Source of the DNA: Paraflavisolibacter caeni
GTDB lineage: Bacteria; Bacteroidota; Bacteroidia; Chitinophagales; Chitinophagaceae
DNA length: 64,000 bases
NCBI RefSeq assembly: GCF_025628885.1
Contig: NZ_JAOTIF010000022.1
Span: 1-64,000, forward strand
Direction: 5' to 3'
The notes under the pieces are model-generated. The model saw only the letters and a list, made by a program, of their open reading frames with translations. It ran no database searches and was not told the origin of the DNA. Within the stretch, counting starts at the first letter, position 1. Every line of letters starts with the position of its first letter. A program made the translations under genes and the position numbers. Below, piece after piece: positions 25,881-34,198 of this stretch.

Positions 25881-26636
25881 CTACGCTCCTTCCACTTTCA
25901 CCAACCCCAACGCATTATAGCCGCCATTCTTCAATTGGTAAAACTCTCCGTTCACGGATTGCAGGAACTCGATACCGACTGCCAGGAACAGAGGGTGTGT
26001 ACTTCCTGGTGTTAACGTGCTTTCCAGGGAAATAGCTGCTGTAAGCACGTTGTCCAGGGGCAGTGTGGCAGTCGCTTTATTGTCAGCGGTATAACTGCCA
26101 TTTACAAAGTCGATTTCAGCTGCCAGCGCATTGATCCGGAAATGTGTAGCACCGCTGGGAGCCAATATCATTTGCGCCGGCACAAAAGCAGCCAGGCTGG
26201 TAGTGAATTGTCCTGTAGCTCTGTTGATCGTAGCTTCATAAGGTGCATATAAGGTCGAAGCCAGCCTGTTGTTGTCATTAAAATCGAAACCTTGCAGCAA
26301 CTCTACGTCACCATCTAGCACATTACGCATACCACGGATGCTGGTTGTATCAGCTTTGATCACCTTCATCATTTGCTTCAATAAGCGACTGTACATGCGT
26401 TGGTCCTTAACGCTTAGCAATTGTGCACGGAAAGCTGTATGAAGCAGCGTTGTAGCTTTACCTGCCCTGCCAAATTCAGCTCCGTTTTCGCGGGTACGGA
26501 CAAAGGCCGGATCTGTTGCAATACGGTCGGCCGAAAGTTTGGGGTTTTCTTTTGCCATATAACCGTCTTTAGTTTTGTAAAAAGTAAGGTCATCGATAGT
26601 GCCTTCAAGTTTAATAACTCCTCTTTGTCTAGCCAT
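25881..26636 (-). CDS. Conserved hypothetical protein (251 aa), MARQRG-type
   Basis: No domain I can name. It opens MARQRGVIKLEGTIDDLTFY and continues with a Lys/Arg-rich helical half that includes RTRENGAEFGRAGKA and RLLKQMMKVIKAD, then a beta-rich second half (~110-251) with ATINRATGQFTTSL and STHPLFLAVGIEFLQSV. No signal peptide or membrane helix. I recall similar unannotated proteins in Chitinophagaceae, so it is probably a real conserved family. The two small membrane proteins lie downstream in the same direction (157-bp gap to the 79-aa gene), and two phased repeat arrays lie 140-300 bases upstream. The shape (regular, soluble, beta C-terminal half) would suit a structural or cargo protein; that is speculation. 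Confidence 0.65.
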   Translation of the reverse strand: MARQRGVIKLEGTIDDLTFYKTKDGYMAKENPKLSADRIATDPAFVRTRENGAEFGRAGKATTLLHTAFRAQLLSVKDQRMYSRLLKQMMKVIKADTTSIRGMRNVLDGDVELLQGFDFNDNNRLASTLYAPYEATINRATGQFTTSLAAFVPAQMILAPSGATHFRINALAAEIDFVNGSYTADNKATATLPLDNVLTAAISLESTLTPGSTHPLFLAVGIEFLQSVNGEFYQLKNGGYNALGLVKVEGA

Positions 26637-26778
26637 TGTAATAAAAGTTTTAAGTGTTTAAAATGAGGTTGCTTAAAGCGGTTATGCCTAACCGTATACA
26701 GCGCTGTTTTCTTCTTTTCGCGAACCGTGATACAAGATTAGAGTATGCTAATAAATTTAGCAAATAGGTTGGCCGTTT

Positions 26779-26818
26779 TGACCGGAAGTGACCGCATTTG
26801 TCCGCTTTTGTCCACCGG
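26779..26818. repeat. Four 10-bp phased repeats (TGACCG/TGTCCG type)
   Basis: TGACCGGAAG, TGACCGCATT, TGTCCGCTTT, TGTCCACCGG: the TG(A/T)CC core recurs exactly every 10 bases, one DNA turn. It lies ~140-180 bases upstream of the 251-aa gene start and just before the 11-bp array. Confidence 0.8.
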
Positions 26819-26843
26819 AACCACATTCATCTTTCGTTGCTTA

Positions 26844-26942
26844 AGTATACCTTAAGCATACTTAAAGTATACCTAGAGTATACCTAAAGTATACCTGTAG
26901 TATAATTGAAGGGTAGCTCAAGCTTACTTCAACTATACTTAG
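26844..26942. repeat. Nine tandem 11-bp units, consensus AGTATACCTAA
   Basis: Units 1-5 (26844-26898) are close copies: AGTATACCTTA, AGCATACTTAA, AGTATACCTAG, AGTATACCTAA, AGTATACCTGT. Units 6-9 (to 26942) drift but keep the 11-base phase. The GTATAC core is palindromic. Iteron-like spacing close to the helical turn suggests a protein-binding array upstream of the 251-aa gene, or a minisatellite. No replication gene is nearby. Confidence 0.85.
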
Positions 26943-26957
26943 TGCAGGAAACAGATT

Positions 26958-27131
26958 TTAGTACCCTCCACTTTCATTCAATAATTGTTGCACTTCAGAT
27001 AATAATACAGGTAGGTCTGTGATTAATACTTTCCAGATGATAACATCATCTACAGTATCATACGAGTGAATAACTCTATTGCGAAGATCCACGATCTGTC
27101 TCGCCGAGGTGATGGTAATTTGTTTCAAGAC
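26958..27131 (-). pseudogene. C-terminal half of a HEPN (DUF86/HepT-like) toxin
   Basis: Minus-strand frame of ~57 codons directly after the MNT stop. It reads ITSARQIVDLRNRVIHSYD, which contains the RNRVIH motif (R-x4-H) of HEPN RNases, then VDDVIIWKVLITDLPVLL. Family members of ~110 aa have some 60 further N-terminal residues, absent here. The residual frame has no good start codon. Probably an inactivated toxin. Confidence 0.7.
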
Positions 27132-27434
27132 TCATAGGAGTTGAACCTTGTGTTGATTGATGTTTTGAAGTAGATAAGGATTTTGAAGAGTTCTTTCAGT
27201 GACAAGTTCAACATCTTTCTTCAGCAACTCTTCTAAAGCCTGCGCTAATGCAAAGTAGTTATTGGCATAGGATTCATAATGCATATGCGCAGGAAACCTG
27301 ATGATGAAGTCCACATCACTGCTCTCCGTCATTGTACCTTTGGCAGCACTACCAAATAGGTAAGCCCTTTCAACGCCATATCTGCGCATCAATTCTTGTA
27401 TTTTCGGAACATGTTGCTCTACCCATTGATCCAT
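27132..27434 (-). CDS. MNT-domain nucleotidyltransferase antitoxin
   Basis: 100 aa. YLFGSAAKGTMTESSDVDFI is the GSx10DxD signature of minimal nucleotidyltransferases. In HEPN-MNT pairs the MNT protein AMPylates or binds the HEPN RNase and silences it. Its stop is followed immediately, in frame, by the truncated HEPN relic, so this antitoxin has probably outlived its toxin or serves another one in trans. Confidence 0.8.
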   Translation of the reverse strand: MDQWVEQHVPKIQELMRRYGVERAYLFGSAAKGTMTESSDVDFIIRFPAHMHYESYANNYFALAQALEELLKKDVELVTERTLQNPYLLQNINQHKVQLL

Positions 27435-27528
27435 GTACTAAAATTACTCTTTTTTCTTTCCCTGGCAGCTATGTACTTAACGTCTCATAAATTGACACCT
27501 TCTCAATTCAAACATCGATCATAACAAT

Positions 27529-27861
27529 TCACAATACCATGTCCAGAAAATAAGTAATCAGCGTCATGATCAATGCGAACAACAACGCTGTAATCCACCC
27601 CTCCACGCTGAAGCCGGGAACGATCCGGGCTGCCAGCAGCACGATCAGCATGTCAATCACAAGAAGAAACAGTCCCAAGGTGATGATGGTAATTGGAATG
27701 GTGAGAACCACCAAGATAGGCTTCAAAAAAGCATTGAGTAAAGCCAGTACCAGTGCAACAAGTATCGCTGTTACGGCACTGTCTATCGTAACACCGGGTA
27801 AGAGTCGGGCCGTTAAGAAGGCAGCTACGGCCATGAGGATGATCCTGAATAGTAAGCCCAT
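27529..27861 (-). CDS. Phage-holin-family (4TM) membrane protein
   Basis: 110 aa with four transmembrane helices; the segments LLPGVTIDSAVTAILVALVL, LNAFLKPIL and IVPGFSVEGWITALLFAL are typical of the widespread Phage_holin_4_2 family (YvlD-like). Despite the name, most members are chromosomal and not in prophages; no phage genes surround it. Role unknown, perhaps envelope stress. Confidence 0.8.
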   Translation of the reverse strand: MGLLFRIILMAVAAFLTARLLPGVTIDSAVTAILVALVLALLNAFLKPILVVLTIPITIITLGLFLLVIDMLIVLLAARIVPGFSVEGWITALLFALIMTLITYFLDMVL

Positions 27862-28148
27862 AACAAATGTTTTTAATTACGATAATTGAAATACGATCGC
27901 TATAAACATCTACTGCATTTTTCAGACCACCCATCACACGCAACCTGGTACCCCTTCCCTCCTCTGAAATCCGAAATCCCAAATCCGAAATCTCCATATC
28001 CCTTTTATCATCCATCATCTTCCCTCCCCCCATTCACCATCCATAAGCCAGGCTAATGGTAAACACCTGATTTTTCGTTTATCATATCCTGTTAGTATAA
28101 ATTGGTTTAACATTGTATCACTATTATTTTTTACCAAAACAATTGTAA

Positions 28149-28352
28149 AGTTTAGTTGAAGTTGACGCTGGCGTTTCTTGTGGTTATGGCAACTACCAGG
28201 GCACCTGGTCTTTAACAAACACCACCACCATTGTGCTGGATGGTGAAACTTTTACAATCAGGAAATTTGATGGTAAAAACCTGGAATTGGTGATTTCTGA
28301 AACTGTTTCCGGGGTTACCACTTCAATGATCATGTACTATGTAAAGCAATAG
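28149..28352 (+). pseudogene. 3' remnant of a lipocalin-like lipoprotein gene
   Basis: The frame ends VSGVTTSMIMYYVKQ and contains FTIRKFDGKNLELVI, closely matching the C-terminus of the intact lipoprotein at 28523-28942 (YTIRKYDGKNLELSI, then YYVRQ). An in-frame stop at 28146 precedes it and no signal peptide or start is present. It is the tail of a tandem paralogue whose 5' part is gone. Confidence 0.75.
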
Positions 28353-28522
28353 GTCATATTTGTTATTGTAATGGAAAAGGAGTCTTTATGGCTCCTTTTT
28401 CATAAACTTCCTTCTGCCGCTATGAATAATAAATCCCGGATTGTACTTTTGATGAGCCTGTTGGCTTAAAATAATTGATCCTTATATCACAATTCATGTT
28501 TACCAGGTCAACCGTACTATCT

Positions 28523-28942
28523 ATGGGAAAGTATTTTCTTCTTCTTGCATCCGCATTGGTGTTGTTGGTTACCTCTTGTAAAAAAGATGATTCCGCGCCT
28601 ACTGTTAAGGAACTGGCGGGAACTTACCAGTTTAGCAAGATGACATACCAGGAAGGCAGTTCGTCAGAAAAAGACGTGACGAATGATTACCTGAATGATT
28701 GTGCAAAGGATGACCAGATCATTTTGAGCGTTAGTCGTACGTATACTGCTGTCGATGCCGGTAATTCCTGTGGTGCCGGGAATATAGTTAGTGCGTGGTC
28801 TTTGCTCGGTGCCAACACACTCAAACTAGGTAGTGAACTGTATACGATCAGGAAATATGATGGAAAGAATCTTGAATTGAGTATCACCGGGAACAACAGG
28901 GGCGTTACCAGCACATTGGTCCGTTACTATGTCAGGCAATAA
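28523..28942 (+). CDS. Small lipoprotein, lipocalin-like
   Basis: 139 aa. ATG 28523 starts a lipoprotein signal (MGKYFLLLASALVLLVTSCK, lipobox Cys at ~20) with a KKDD tail; the longer frame from 28475 does not fit. The mature part looks like the eight-strand beta proteins annotated as lipocalin-like in Bacteroidota (ELAGTYQFSKM, TYTAVDAGNSCGAGN, WSLLGANTLKLG). A TACTTTTG -7 box lies at 28444-28451. A broken paralogue lies just upstream. Ligand unknown. Confidence 0.7.
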   Translation: MGKYFLLLASALVLLVTSCKKDDSAPTVKELAGTYQFSKMTYQEGSSSEKDVTNDYLNDCAKDDQIILSVSRTYTAVDAGNSCGAGNIVSAWSLLGANTLKLGSELYTIRKYDGKNLELSITGNNRGVTSTLVRYYVRQ

Positions 28943-29038
28943 AACCGGTCTTTTGCTCTTTTAGACCCACTCTCTCCTGCCTATCAATGACCACTATAAA
29001 TTTGTTGCCAGCCCCAACTTGCCGACACCATAGCCGGA

Positions 29039-29347
29039 ATGACTTTTGAAGCAGGATACGAAAAACAGGAAGCAATGCCAGAGGAAATCAACATGGAACA
29101 GATGCCGTTGCAGGATAAAGTAATACACGTCCTTTCCATACTCAGGAAGGGCTCACCAGACGAAGTGGCCATGGAGATCATGGAAAGGCAAGGAATTGCC
29201 GCAGAGGATGGTGTAGCAGAGCTCACCCTGGAAACGGCTGAACTGCTCGAAACACTCCTCGAAGAGGGCGTAGTCACCAAGGTCAAAGACCGCAGGCAGA
29301 AAGTCCGCTACAGCCTCACGGCACCTCCACCACCGTCCAATTATTAG
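29039..29347 (+). CDS. Winged-helix-like small protein (102 aa)
   Basis: Glu-rich. LQDKVIHVLSILRKGSPDEVA, TLETAELLETLLEEGVV and KVKDRRQKVRYSL follow the helix-helix-wing order of small winged-helix proteins, but no family is certain. Its 3' end overlaps the convergent peptidase gene by 32 bases. The overlap is unusual but both frames look coded. Confidence 0.5.
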   Translation: MTFEAGYEKQEAMPEEINMEQMPLQDKVIHVLSILRKGSPDEVAMEIMERQGIAAEDGVAELTLETAELLETLLEEGVVTKVKDRRQKVRYSLTAPPPPSNY

Positions 29348-30197
29348 ACCGCCTGCTCCAGACAATCGCATAGTCCTTGCCATGGTACAACTTGTAGCTT
29401 CTTGCATTACTGCTGTTGCTAAACCTGAGCCAGCCGTAGTTGTACACTTCAAACTTGAACACGAAAGGCTGGTCTGTCTTTAACGGCGCTTCCGTGAAAT
29501 CCCTGCCATTGTCGGACAGGTAGACAGTCATTTCCTGGTTGCTGTAGAGCGACAGGTAGATCCAGCTGGCATCGTTGGTGGCCGGAGGCGGGTTTTGCTG
29601 CGGCTGTGGTGCGGGCGGTGCCGGTTTCGTTTCGTTCGATATACCATTGGCATAGTTCCAGCCTTGGGTGATCGCCGTAAGGCGGTCCGCCTTGGCAGGG
29701 TGCGAAGCGCTGGCCATGGGAGAAGCGATCTGCTCCATAGCGGCCCTGGCTTCGTTGAGGGTGGCACCCAGCTTGGCCATTACATAACCCGAGAAATAAT
29801 CGGCCTCTATTTCCTTTGGAGGCGTACTGCCACTACTGCTGATCACATGGTTGCGGTAATGGTGCCCCATCTCGTGCGCCAGCACGCTGATGGATGCCCA
29901 CTTGGTACCGGCGTAGCTGTCCAGGTTCTCGAGGAAGTTGTTGTCGTAAATAATATAGCGCCTGCCCTGCAGGATGGTCGCATAGGCATTGTTGATGCCA
30001 TTCTGTTCGCGCAGTGAGAAGTTCTCCTGCCAGTTGATGCGATCGAGCATGGTGCTGATGTATTGCTTCGCCTCGTATACAGAGCTAAAGGAGGAGCGTG
30101 TAGAAGGGGGAGGGACAATAATGCCGCACTGGTTTACCTTTTGGGCGCCTGCTAGGGTAGCAACAAATAGCCCAAGGATCAATAGGATTCGTTTCAT
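29316..30197 (-). CDS. Secreted M48-like zinc metallopeptidase
   Basis: 293 aa from ATG 30197, which begins the signal peptide MKRILLILGLFVATLAGAQ. The zinc site is VLAHEMGHHYRNH (HExxH) with the third ligand likely in PKEIEADYFSG downstream, the M48 arrangement. A Pro-rich linker (PAPPAPQPQQNPPP, ~200) separates a C-terminal ~85-residue beta domain (YLSDNGRDFTE and WLRFSN) that may bind a partner or the surface. Probably a periplasmic or extracellular protease. It overlaps a convergent gene at its 3' end. Confidence 0.8.
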   Translation of the reverse strand: MKRILLILGLFVATLAGAQKVNQCGIIVPPPSTRSSFSSVYEAKQYISTMLDRINWQENFSLREQNGINNAYATILQGRRYIIYDNNFLENLDSYAGTKWASISVLAHEMGHHYRNHVISSSGSTPPKEIEADYFSGYVMAKLGATLNEARAAMEQIASPMASASHPAKADRLTAITQGWNYANGISNETKPAPPAPQPQQNPPPATNDASWIYLSLYSNQEMTVYLSDNGRDFTEAPLKTDQPFVFKFEVYNYGWLRFSNSSNARSYKLYHGKDYAIVWSRRSNNWTVVEVP

Positions 30198-30420
30198 GTC
30201 AATATCGTTGTTTTTCTGTTCATACATTCCAAAGAACATCGCCGCTGGAATAAAGGCAATAAATACGCCAGTCTGATATAGGCGGATGGTCTAGCTATGT
30301 GATGGAAGAATGGAATGGGGGATTAAAAAGGGAAAGTTAAAAGGTGAGCGCTCCCCTTCAAATACATTACAAACATAGGATGACGTATGAATAGAAGGGG
30401 ATGAGTTTGGCGTTGGGGAT

Positions 30421-30840
30421 CTATTTCAGGAGTTGGGCAAACCTCTTAAGGTCGGCAACATCCTGGGAGGAGAGAGGTTCGTTTTTGTCGTATTTCATCT
30501 TGAGGAAAAGCACTCTTTTATGCTGGGGATACTTGGCCAGGATGGCGTCAATCAGTTGGCCATTGGTTTCTTCTTTTTCATAGAGTGGTTTGGGCGGCGG
30601 TGCTTCTGATTTGTAACGTGTGGGCATCTTGTTGATGAGGGCTTCCAATGTAGCCAGTTTGGCGGGTGAAATGTTTTCGGCTTTGGATGCTTTGCCGTAT
30701 AAGCCTTGTAATTGTTTCTTACTGAGGCTGCCTCTCTGGTTGTATTGTTTATAAAGGCTAATGATGAATGAAGAAACTGGATAAGCCATAATGCAATCCT
30801 CTAACACTTCGTTTACAATATCAACCTTCTTTTTGTCCAT
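30421..30840 (-). CDS. Hypothetical cytoplasmic protein (139 aa)
   Basis: No recognised family. Helical, Lys-rich, no signal peptide; segments such as PVSSFIISLYKQYNQRGSLS and LSSQDVADLKRFAQLL suggest two small helical domains joined by a Pro-rich linker (SEAPPPKPLYEKEE). TACATTTG at 30855-30848 is a possible -7 box immediately before the ATG. Confidence 0.55.
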   Translation of the reverse strand: MDKKKVDIVNEVLEDCIMAYPVSSFIISLYKQYNQRGSLSKKQLQGLYGKASKAENISPAKLATLEALINKMPTRYKSEAPPPKPLYEKEETNGQLIDAILAKYPQHKRVLFLKMKYDKNEPLSSQDVADLKRFAQLLK

Positions 30841-31003
30841 GATGCAACAAATGTAATTATTGATTACTGATTATATCATCTACCATCTATCATCTTCCTT
30901 CCCTCCGTTCCTTTAACAGAATCTTACATCGATGTTATTAAGCCTTAACAATCCTATCCTTTCTTATACACAGAGCGACTGAAAAACCTCGTTCTAATGA
31001 CTT

Positions 31004-31669
31004 ATGAAAAAACAAATTCTACTCTTCGCTTCTATAGTTGCTTCCACCTTTGCAATGGCTCAGACAAAAGCTTCATTTGGCCTTAGGGCTGGTGTTACAT
31101 CTTCTACCATGAAGGGGGATGCGATGAGCAGTCTTAATAGCCTCCTTGATTATACAAATGGCAAGGTCGCCACCAAACCGCGCACAGCTTTCTTTGGAGG
31201 CGCTTATGCAAACATTCCTGTAGGTGGCGTTTTCTCGGTAGAGCCGGGCGTTTATTATGCCGAAAAGGGTTATGAACTGGGAGGCGAACTGAATTTAAAG
31301 AACATGGAATTCCTGGGCGTGAATGCGAAGGCCCAATTGCAGTCGCACTATATTGATATGCCTCTTTTATTGAAAGCCAACGTTGGTGGATTGGAAGTGT
31401 TTGCTGGTCCTCAGGTATCTTACCTGGCAAAGGCTGACCTGCGTACTACTGCAGGTGTGTTAGGTTTTAACGTATTGAATAAAACGATAGATGCAACAGA
31501 TCAATTGAATCGTTGGGATGCTGGTATTACTGGTGGACTTGGTTACCAGTTTGCCAACGGAGTTAACATAAGAGCTTCCTATGATCACGGATTGTCAAAG
31601 GCAGATGCCAACAAGAATTTCGACTCCTACAACCGCTCATTTAAGGTAGGTCTCGGATTTAGTTTTTAA
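31004..31669 (+). CDS. Outer-membrane beta-barrel protein (porin-family type)
   Basis: 221 aa. Signal peptide MKKQILLFASIVASTFAMAQ, then alternating strands: FGLRAGVTSSTMKG, VFSVEPGVYYAEKGYEL, IDMPLLLKANVGGLEVFAGP, GITGGLGYQF, and a terminal FKVGLGFSF with C-terminal Phe. This is the eight-strand outer-membrane barrel family (PF13568-like) very common in Bacteroidota. Specific function unknown. Confidence 0.85.
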   Translation: MKKQILLFASIVASTFAMAQTKASFGLRAGVTSSTMKGDAMSSLNSLLDYTNGKVATKPRTAFFGGAYANIPVGGVFSVEPGVYYAEKGYELGGELNLKNMEFLGVNAKAQLQSHYIDMPLLLKANVGGLEVFAGPQVSYLAKADLRTTAGVLGFNVLNKTIDATDQLNRWDAGITGGLGYQFANGVNIRASYDHGLSKADANKNFDSYNRSFKVGLGFSF

Positions 31670-31693
31670 GGGTTTATTATATCAAAAATGGAC

Positions 31694-31722
31694 AACCGCC
31701 TTGGTCTCAGGGCGGTTTTTTA
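31694..31722 (+). terminator. Intrinsic terminator
   Basis: AACCGCC ... GGCGGTT stem followed by a T-run, 25 bases after the porin-like gene stop. Confidence 0.7.
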
Positions 31723-31763
31723 TTGACCAATATTATGACTCCTTCCCCGGTAAGTGTCTAACG

Positions 31764-32237
31764 TTATTGGTTATCCGAAACCTCTGTTACTTTCTTCACG
31801 TTATAAGCGCTCGCTCCCTTATGACTCATTTCCACTTCGAAGGTCACCTTATCATTCTCCCTGATTGGCTCGGACAAATGTTGCACATGCACAAACACAC
31901 GTTCCTCTGTTTCCAGGTCATTAATGAATCCAAAGCCCTTCGATTCGTTGAAGAAAGCAACCACGCCTGTTCTTACATCATGTTCAGGTTCCTCGTGCGT
32001 TTTTTGTGGTACGCTGATTTGTATTTCTTCATAATTGATGACCTTCTTTTTTGAGGGATCCGGAGGTGTGGATGTAATATTTCCATTCTCATCAAGATAA
32101 GCCATCATCTCATTCAGGCTTTTGCCTTTTTGTGCATGAGCCCGGCGTTCTTCCCTTTTCTCCGCCTTTTCCTGGCGGTGTTGGGCTCTTTTCTTTTCCA
32201 GTTCTTTTTTATTGAAAGTTCCTCCTGATTTCGACAT
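31764..32237 (-). CDS. Cold-shock-domain protein with basic N-terminal extension
   Basis: 157 aa. The C-terminal ~65 residues are a cold-shock domain: GVVAFFNESKGFGFI (RNP1) and ERVFVHVQHL (RNP2). The first ~60 residues are Lys/Glu/Arg-rich and probably coiled (KKELEKKRAQHRQEKAEKRE). This extended form is common in Bacteroidota and binds single-stranded RNA or DNA; the extension may add RNA affinity. Confidence 0.85.
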   Translation of the reverse strand: MSKSGGTFNKKELEKKRAQHRQEKAEKREERRAHAQKGKSLNEMMAYLDENGNITSTPPDPSKKKVINYEEIQISVPQKTHEEPEHDVRTGVVAFFNESKGFGFINDLETEERVFVHVQHLSEPIRENDKVTFEVEMSHKGASAYNVKKVTEVSDNQ

Positions 32238-32559
32238 AGTTAAACTGGTGATATTTGGTGAGGCATAAAGGTCGGCAATTCTTGTTAAAATTGGAGATTA
32301 TTAAATCCTTTCACTGCCAAGCTCAGCCTCAGCAATTCTTGTGTATCTATAAACACAAAGAGTGACCAGCCAGGAGTATTGCTACCCTTAACTGATCACT
32401 CATCCACGCGCACTCATTGAACTTCAAACTTCAACCAAACAATCTATCGTCTCACACTCATCTCCTGTTTTCTTTACTATTCACAATTTTTAACTCATAT
32501 ATAAAACCCACAACTAAAAACTCATTATTGATGTATCTACTGTCATCAACCATCTATCA

Positions 32560-33000
32560 TCAGATATGTATTCTTATAGAATCTCCTTCAACACCTTTCG
32601 GTACCAGTTGTTCATGATTTACACAGAGCACGCTTCCTTTTGAAGAGTAAGTAACCGTATAGCTGATCCAGATCTGCTCTTTTCTTTCTGATACATCTTT
32701 GATAGCAATCTGCTCATTGAATTCCTTTGCAAATGATGGCAGCTCTTTCAGTTTGAAAGGAAGAAACTGCTTTTGCATCAGTGTATCTATATGAGCGCCT
32801 TTCACCTTGATTACTGTGTAGTCAATTCTTGCTTCACAGTATTTATAAGCGTTCGAACTGTAATTGTTATTCGCCGAAATGGCCATGTCAATATTCTTGC
32901 ACACTTTGTTTTCCCTGATCACCAGCTTTTTCACTTGTGCATGAAATGAAGCTGTAATGAATGCCATCGAAAGAATCAGGGTGAATAAAATCTTTTTCAT
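32560..33000 (-). CDS. Secreted hypothetical protein (146 aa)
   Basis: Signal peptide MKKILFTLILSMAFITASFHAQ from ATG 33000 (ATG 33009 also possible). The mature part has no motif I recognise; ARIDYTVIKVKGAHID and WISYTVTYSSKGSVLCV suggest beta strands, with three Cys in the whole protein. Divergent from the lipoprotein peptidase gene. Confidence 0.55.
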   Translation of the reverse strand: MKKILFTLILSMAFITASFHAQVKKLVIRENKVCKNIDMAISANNNYSSNAYKYCEARIDYTVIKVKGAHIDTLMQKQFLPFKLKELPSFAKEFNEQIAIKDVSERKEQIWISYTVTYSSKGSVLCVNHEQLVPKGVEGDSIRIHI

Positions 33001-33397
33001 AAAATACATTTTAATAACTTATCTACTGTCAGGCGGGCAATCGGGTCGGACAAGCAAAACGTAGAGGCAAGCGGGAATAATAATCAGAACAATGTTTTGC
33101 GTTCAGTTGGGTTATGACAAGTTATTGTGAATGATCTGGAGCAAAAGTAAACAGGATAAACAGCTCCCGGAAATCAATTTGGGGTCCAAATAATATGATC
33201 AAGATCATAAATAATTATGAAAACCCTTGCCTGTGCTGCGTTTCATGTTTTTTAATCTATAATGTCCAAAGGTGGTTTTGGGGCATTTTGCAAGGTTGTA
33301 CATCTTTGAACCGGTCAGATTTTTTTTGCCTCCGGTTTGTTAAAAAAATGTAAATTGAATTACTGTAATTCTTATCACCCTTAAATCTGAAAAACAC
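33001..33397. other. Divergent intergenic region
   Basis: Control region between the secreted protein and the metallopeptidase gene. Contains the palindrome listed at 33194-33209; no gene seen. Confidence 0.5.
33194..33209. promoter_or_regulatory. TATGATC-AA-GATCATA palindrome, Crp/Fnr-like box
   Basis: Two 7-bp arms around AA; the TGATC..GATCA core resembles Crp/Fnr-family sites. It lies ~190 bases from either divergent start. The regulator is unknown. Confidence 0.35.
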
Positions 33398-34198
33398 ATG
33401 AAAAATTGGATCTCGTCATTTGCCGGGGTATGCCTACTGGCTTATTCCCTCGTAGCCTGTGTGAAAGACACGAAACAAGTGGCCACTCCTGCCGAACCTG
33501 TTTCCAGTGAAACGATTGCAAAAATTGCAGCCCTTGGATTTGGCACTGCGGAAGTGCAAAGGATTGATGAGGGCTACCTTGTGGAAGGCGATATTGTTTT
33601 AACAGAGGCCGACTTAAGTGCTGTGCGGCCAGCCACTCCCAGCCTGGTCATCGCCCAGGAAGAGCAGTACAATACCAATAACCTTGTCAGGGTAAATACC
33701 AAGCGTAACATTACGGTAAGTGTGAGTGGTGATGTGCCCAGTGGTTTTTCTAATGCTGTGAATGCAGCCCTTGCGCGTTACAATACGTTGAACTTAACGA
33801 TCACTTTTTCTCGCGTTGCCAGCGGTGGTAACATTGATATCAGGATCGTGAATTCAGGGCAATATATTGCTTCGGCCGGCTTCCCCACCAATAGCGGAGA
33901 TCCCTATAGTCAAGTCAAATATTCTAGAAAATATATTAATTATAGTGCCGGCTTTATGACCACAGTCGTGGCCCATGAAATTGGACATTGCATTGGTTTC
34001 CGTCATACTGATTATATGAACCGCAGCTACAGTTGTGGTATCGGTGGTAATGAAGGAGACGGTGGAGTAGGGGCTAACCATATTCCGGGTACGCCAACTG
34101 GCCCTGATGCAAAATCGTGGATGCTGGCTTGTTTGAGCAGTACTACTGACCGCCCGTTTAATAACAATGATAAAACTGCCTTGAATTACTTATATTGA
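33398..34198 (+). CDS. Lipoprotein dual-action HEIGH-type metallopeptidase
   Basis: 266 aa. Lipoprotein signal with Cys at ~21 (LLAYSLVACVKD). The metzincin-type motif HEIGHCIGFRH (~196-206) gives three zinc His and the catalytic Glu, as in the Bacteroidota family of dual-action HEIGH peptidases. The domain begins at about NITVSVSGDVPSGF. Probably surface or periplasmic; role could be proteolysis of host or competitor proteins or self-processing, not determinable. Confidence 0.85.
   Translation: MKNWISSFAGVCLLAYSLVACVKDTKQVATPAEPVSSETIAKIAALGFGTAEVQRIDEGYLVEGDIVLTEADLSAVRPATPSLVIAQEEQYNTNNLVRVNTKRNITVSVSGDVPSGFSNAVNAALARYNTLNLTITFSRVASGGNIDIRIVNSGQYIASAGFPTNSGDPYSQVKYSRKYINYSAGFMTTVVAHEIGHCIGFRHTDYMNRSYSCGIGGNEGDGGVGANHIPGTPTGPDAKSWMLACLSSTTDRPFNNNDKTALNYLY

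Noticed and set aside
26844-26942. Possible CRISPR array
   Set aside because: Units are 11 bp, directly joined, with no spacers and no cas genes nearby.
25300-27861. Prophage (holin-like proteins, small membrane genes)
   Set aside because: No integrase, terminase, portal, capsid or tail gene; the holin-family protein belongs to a common chromosomal family.
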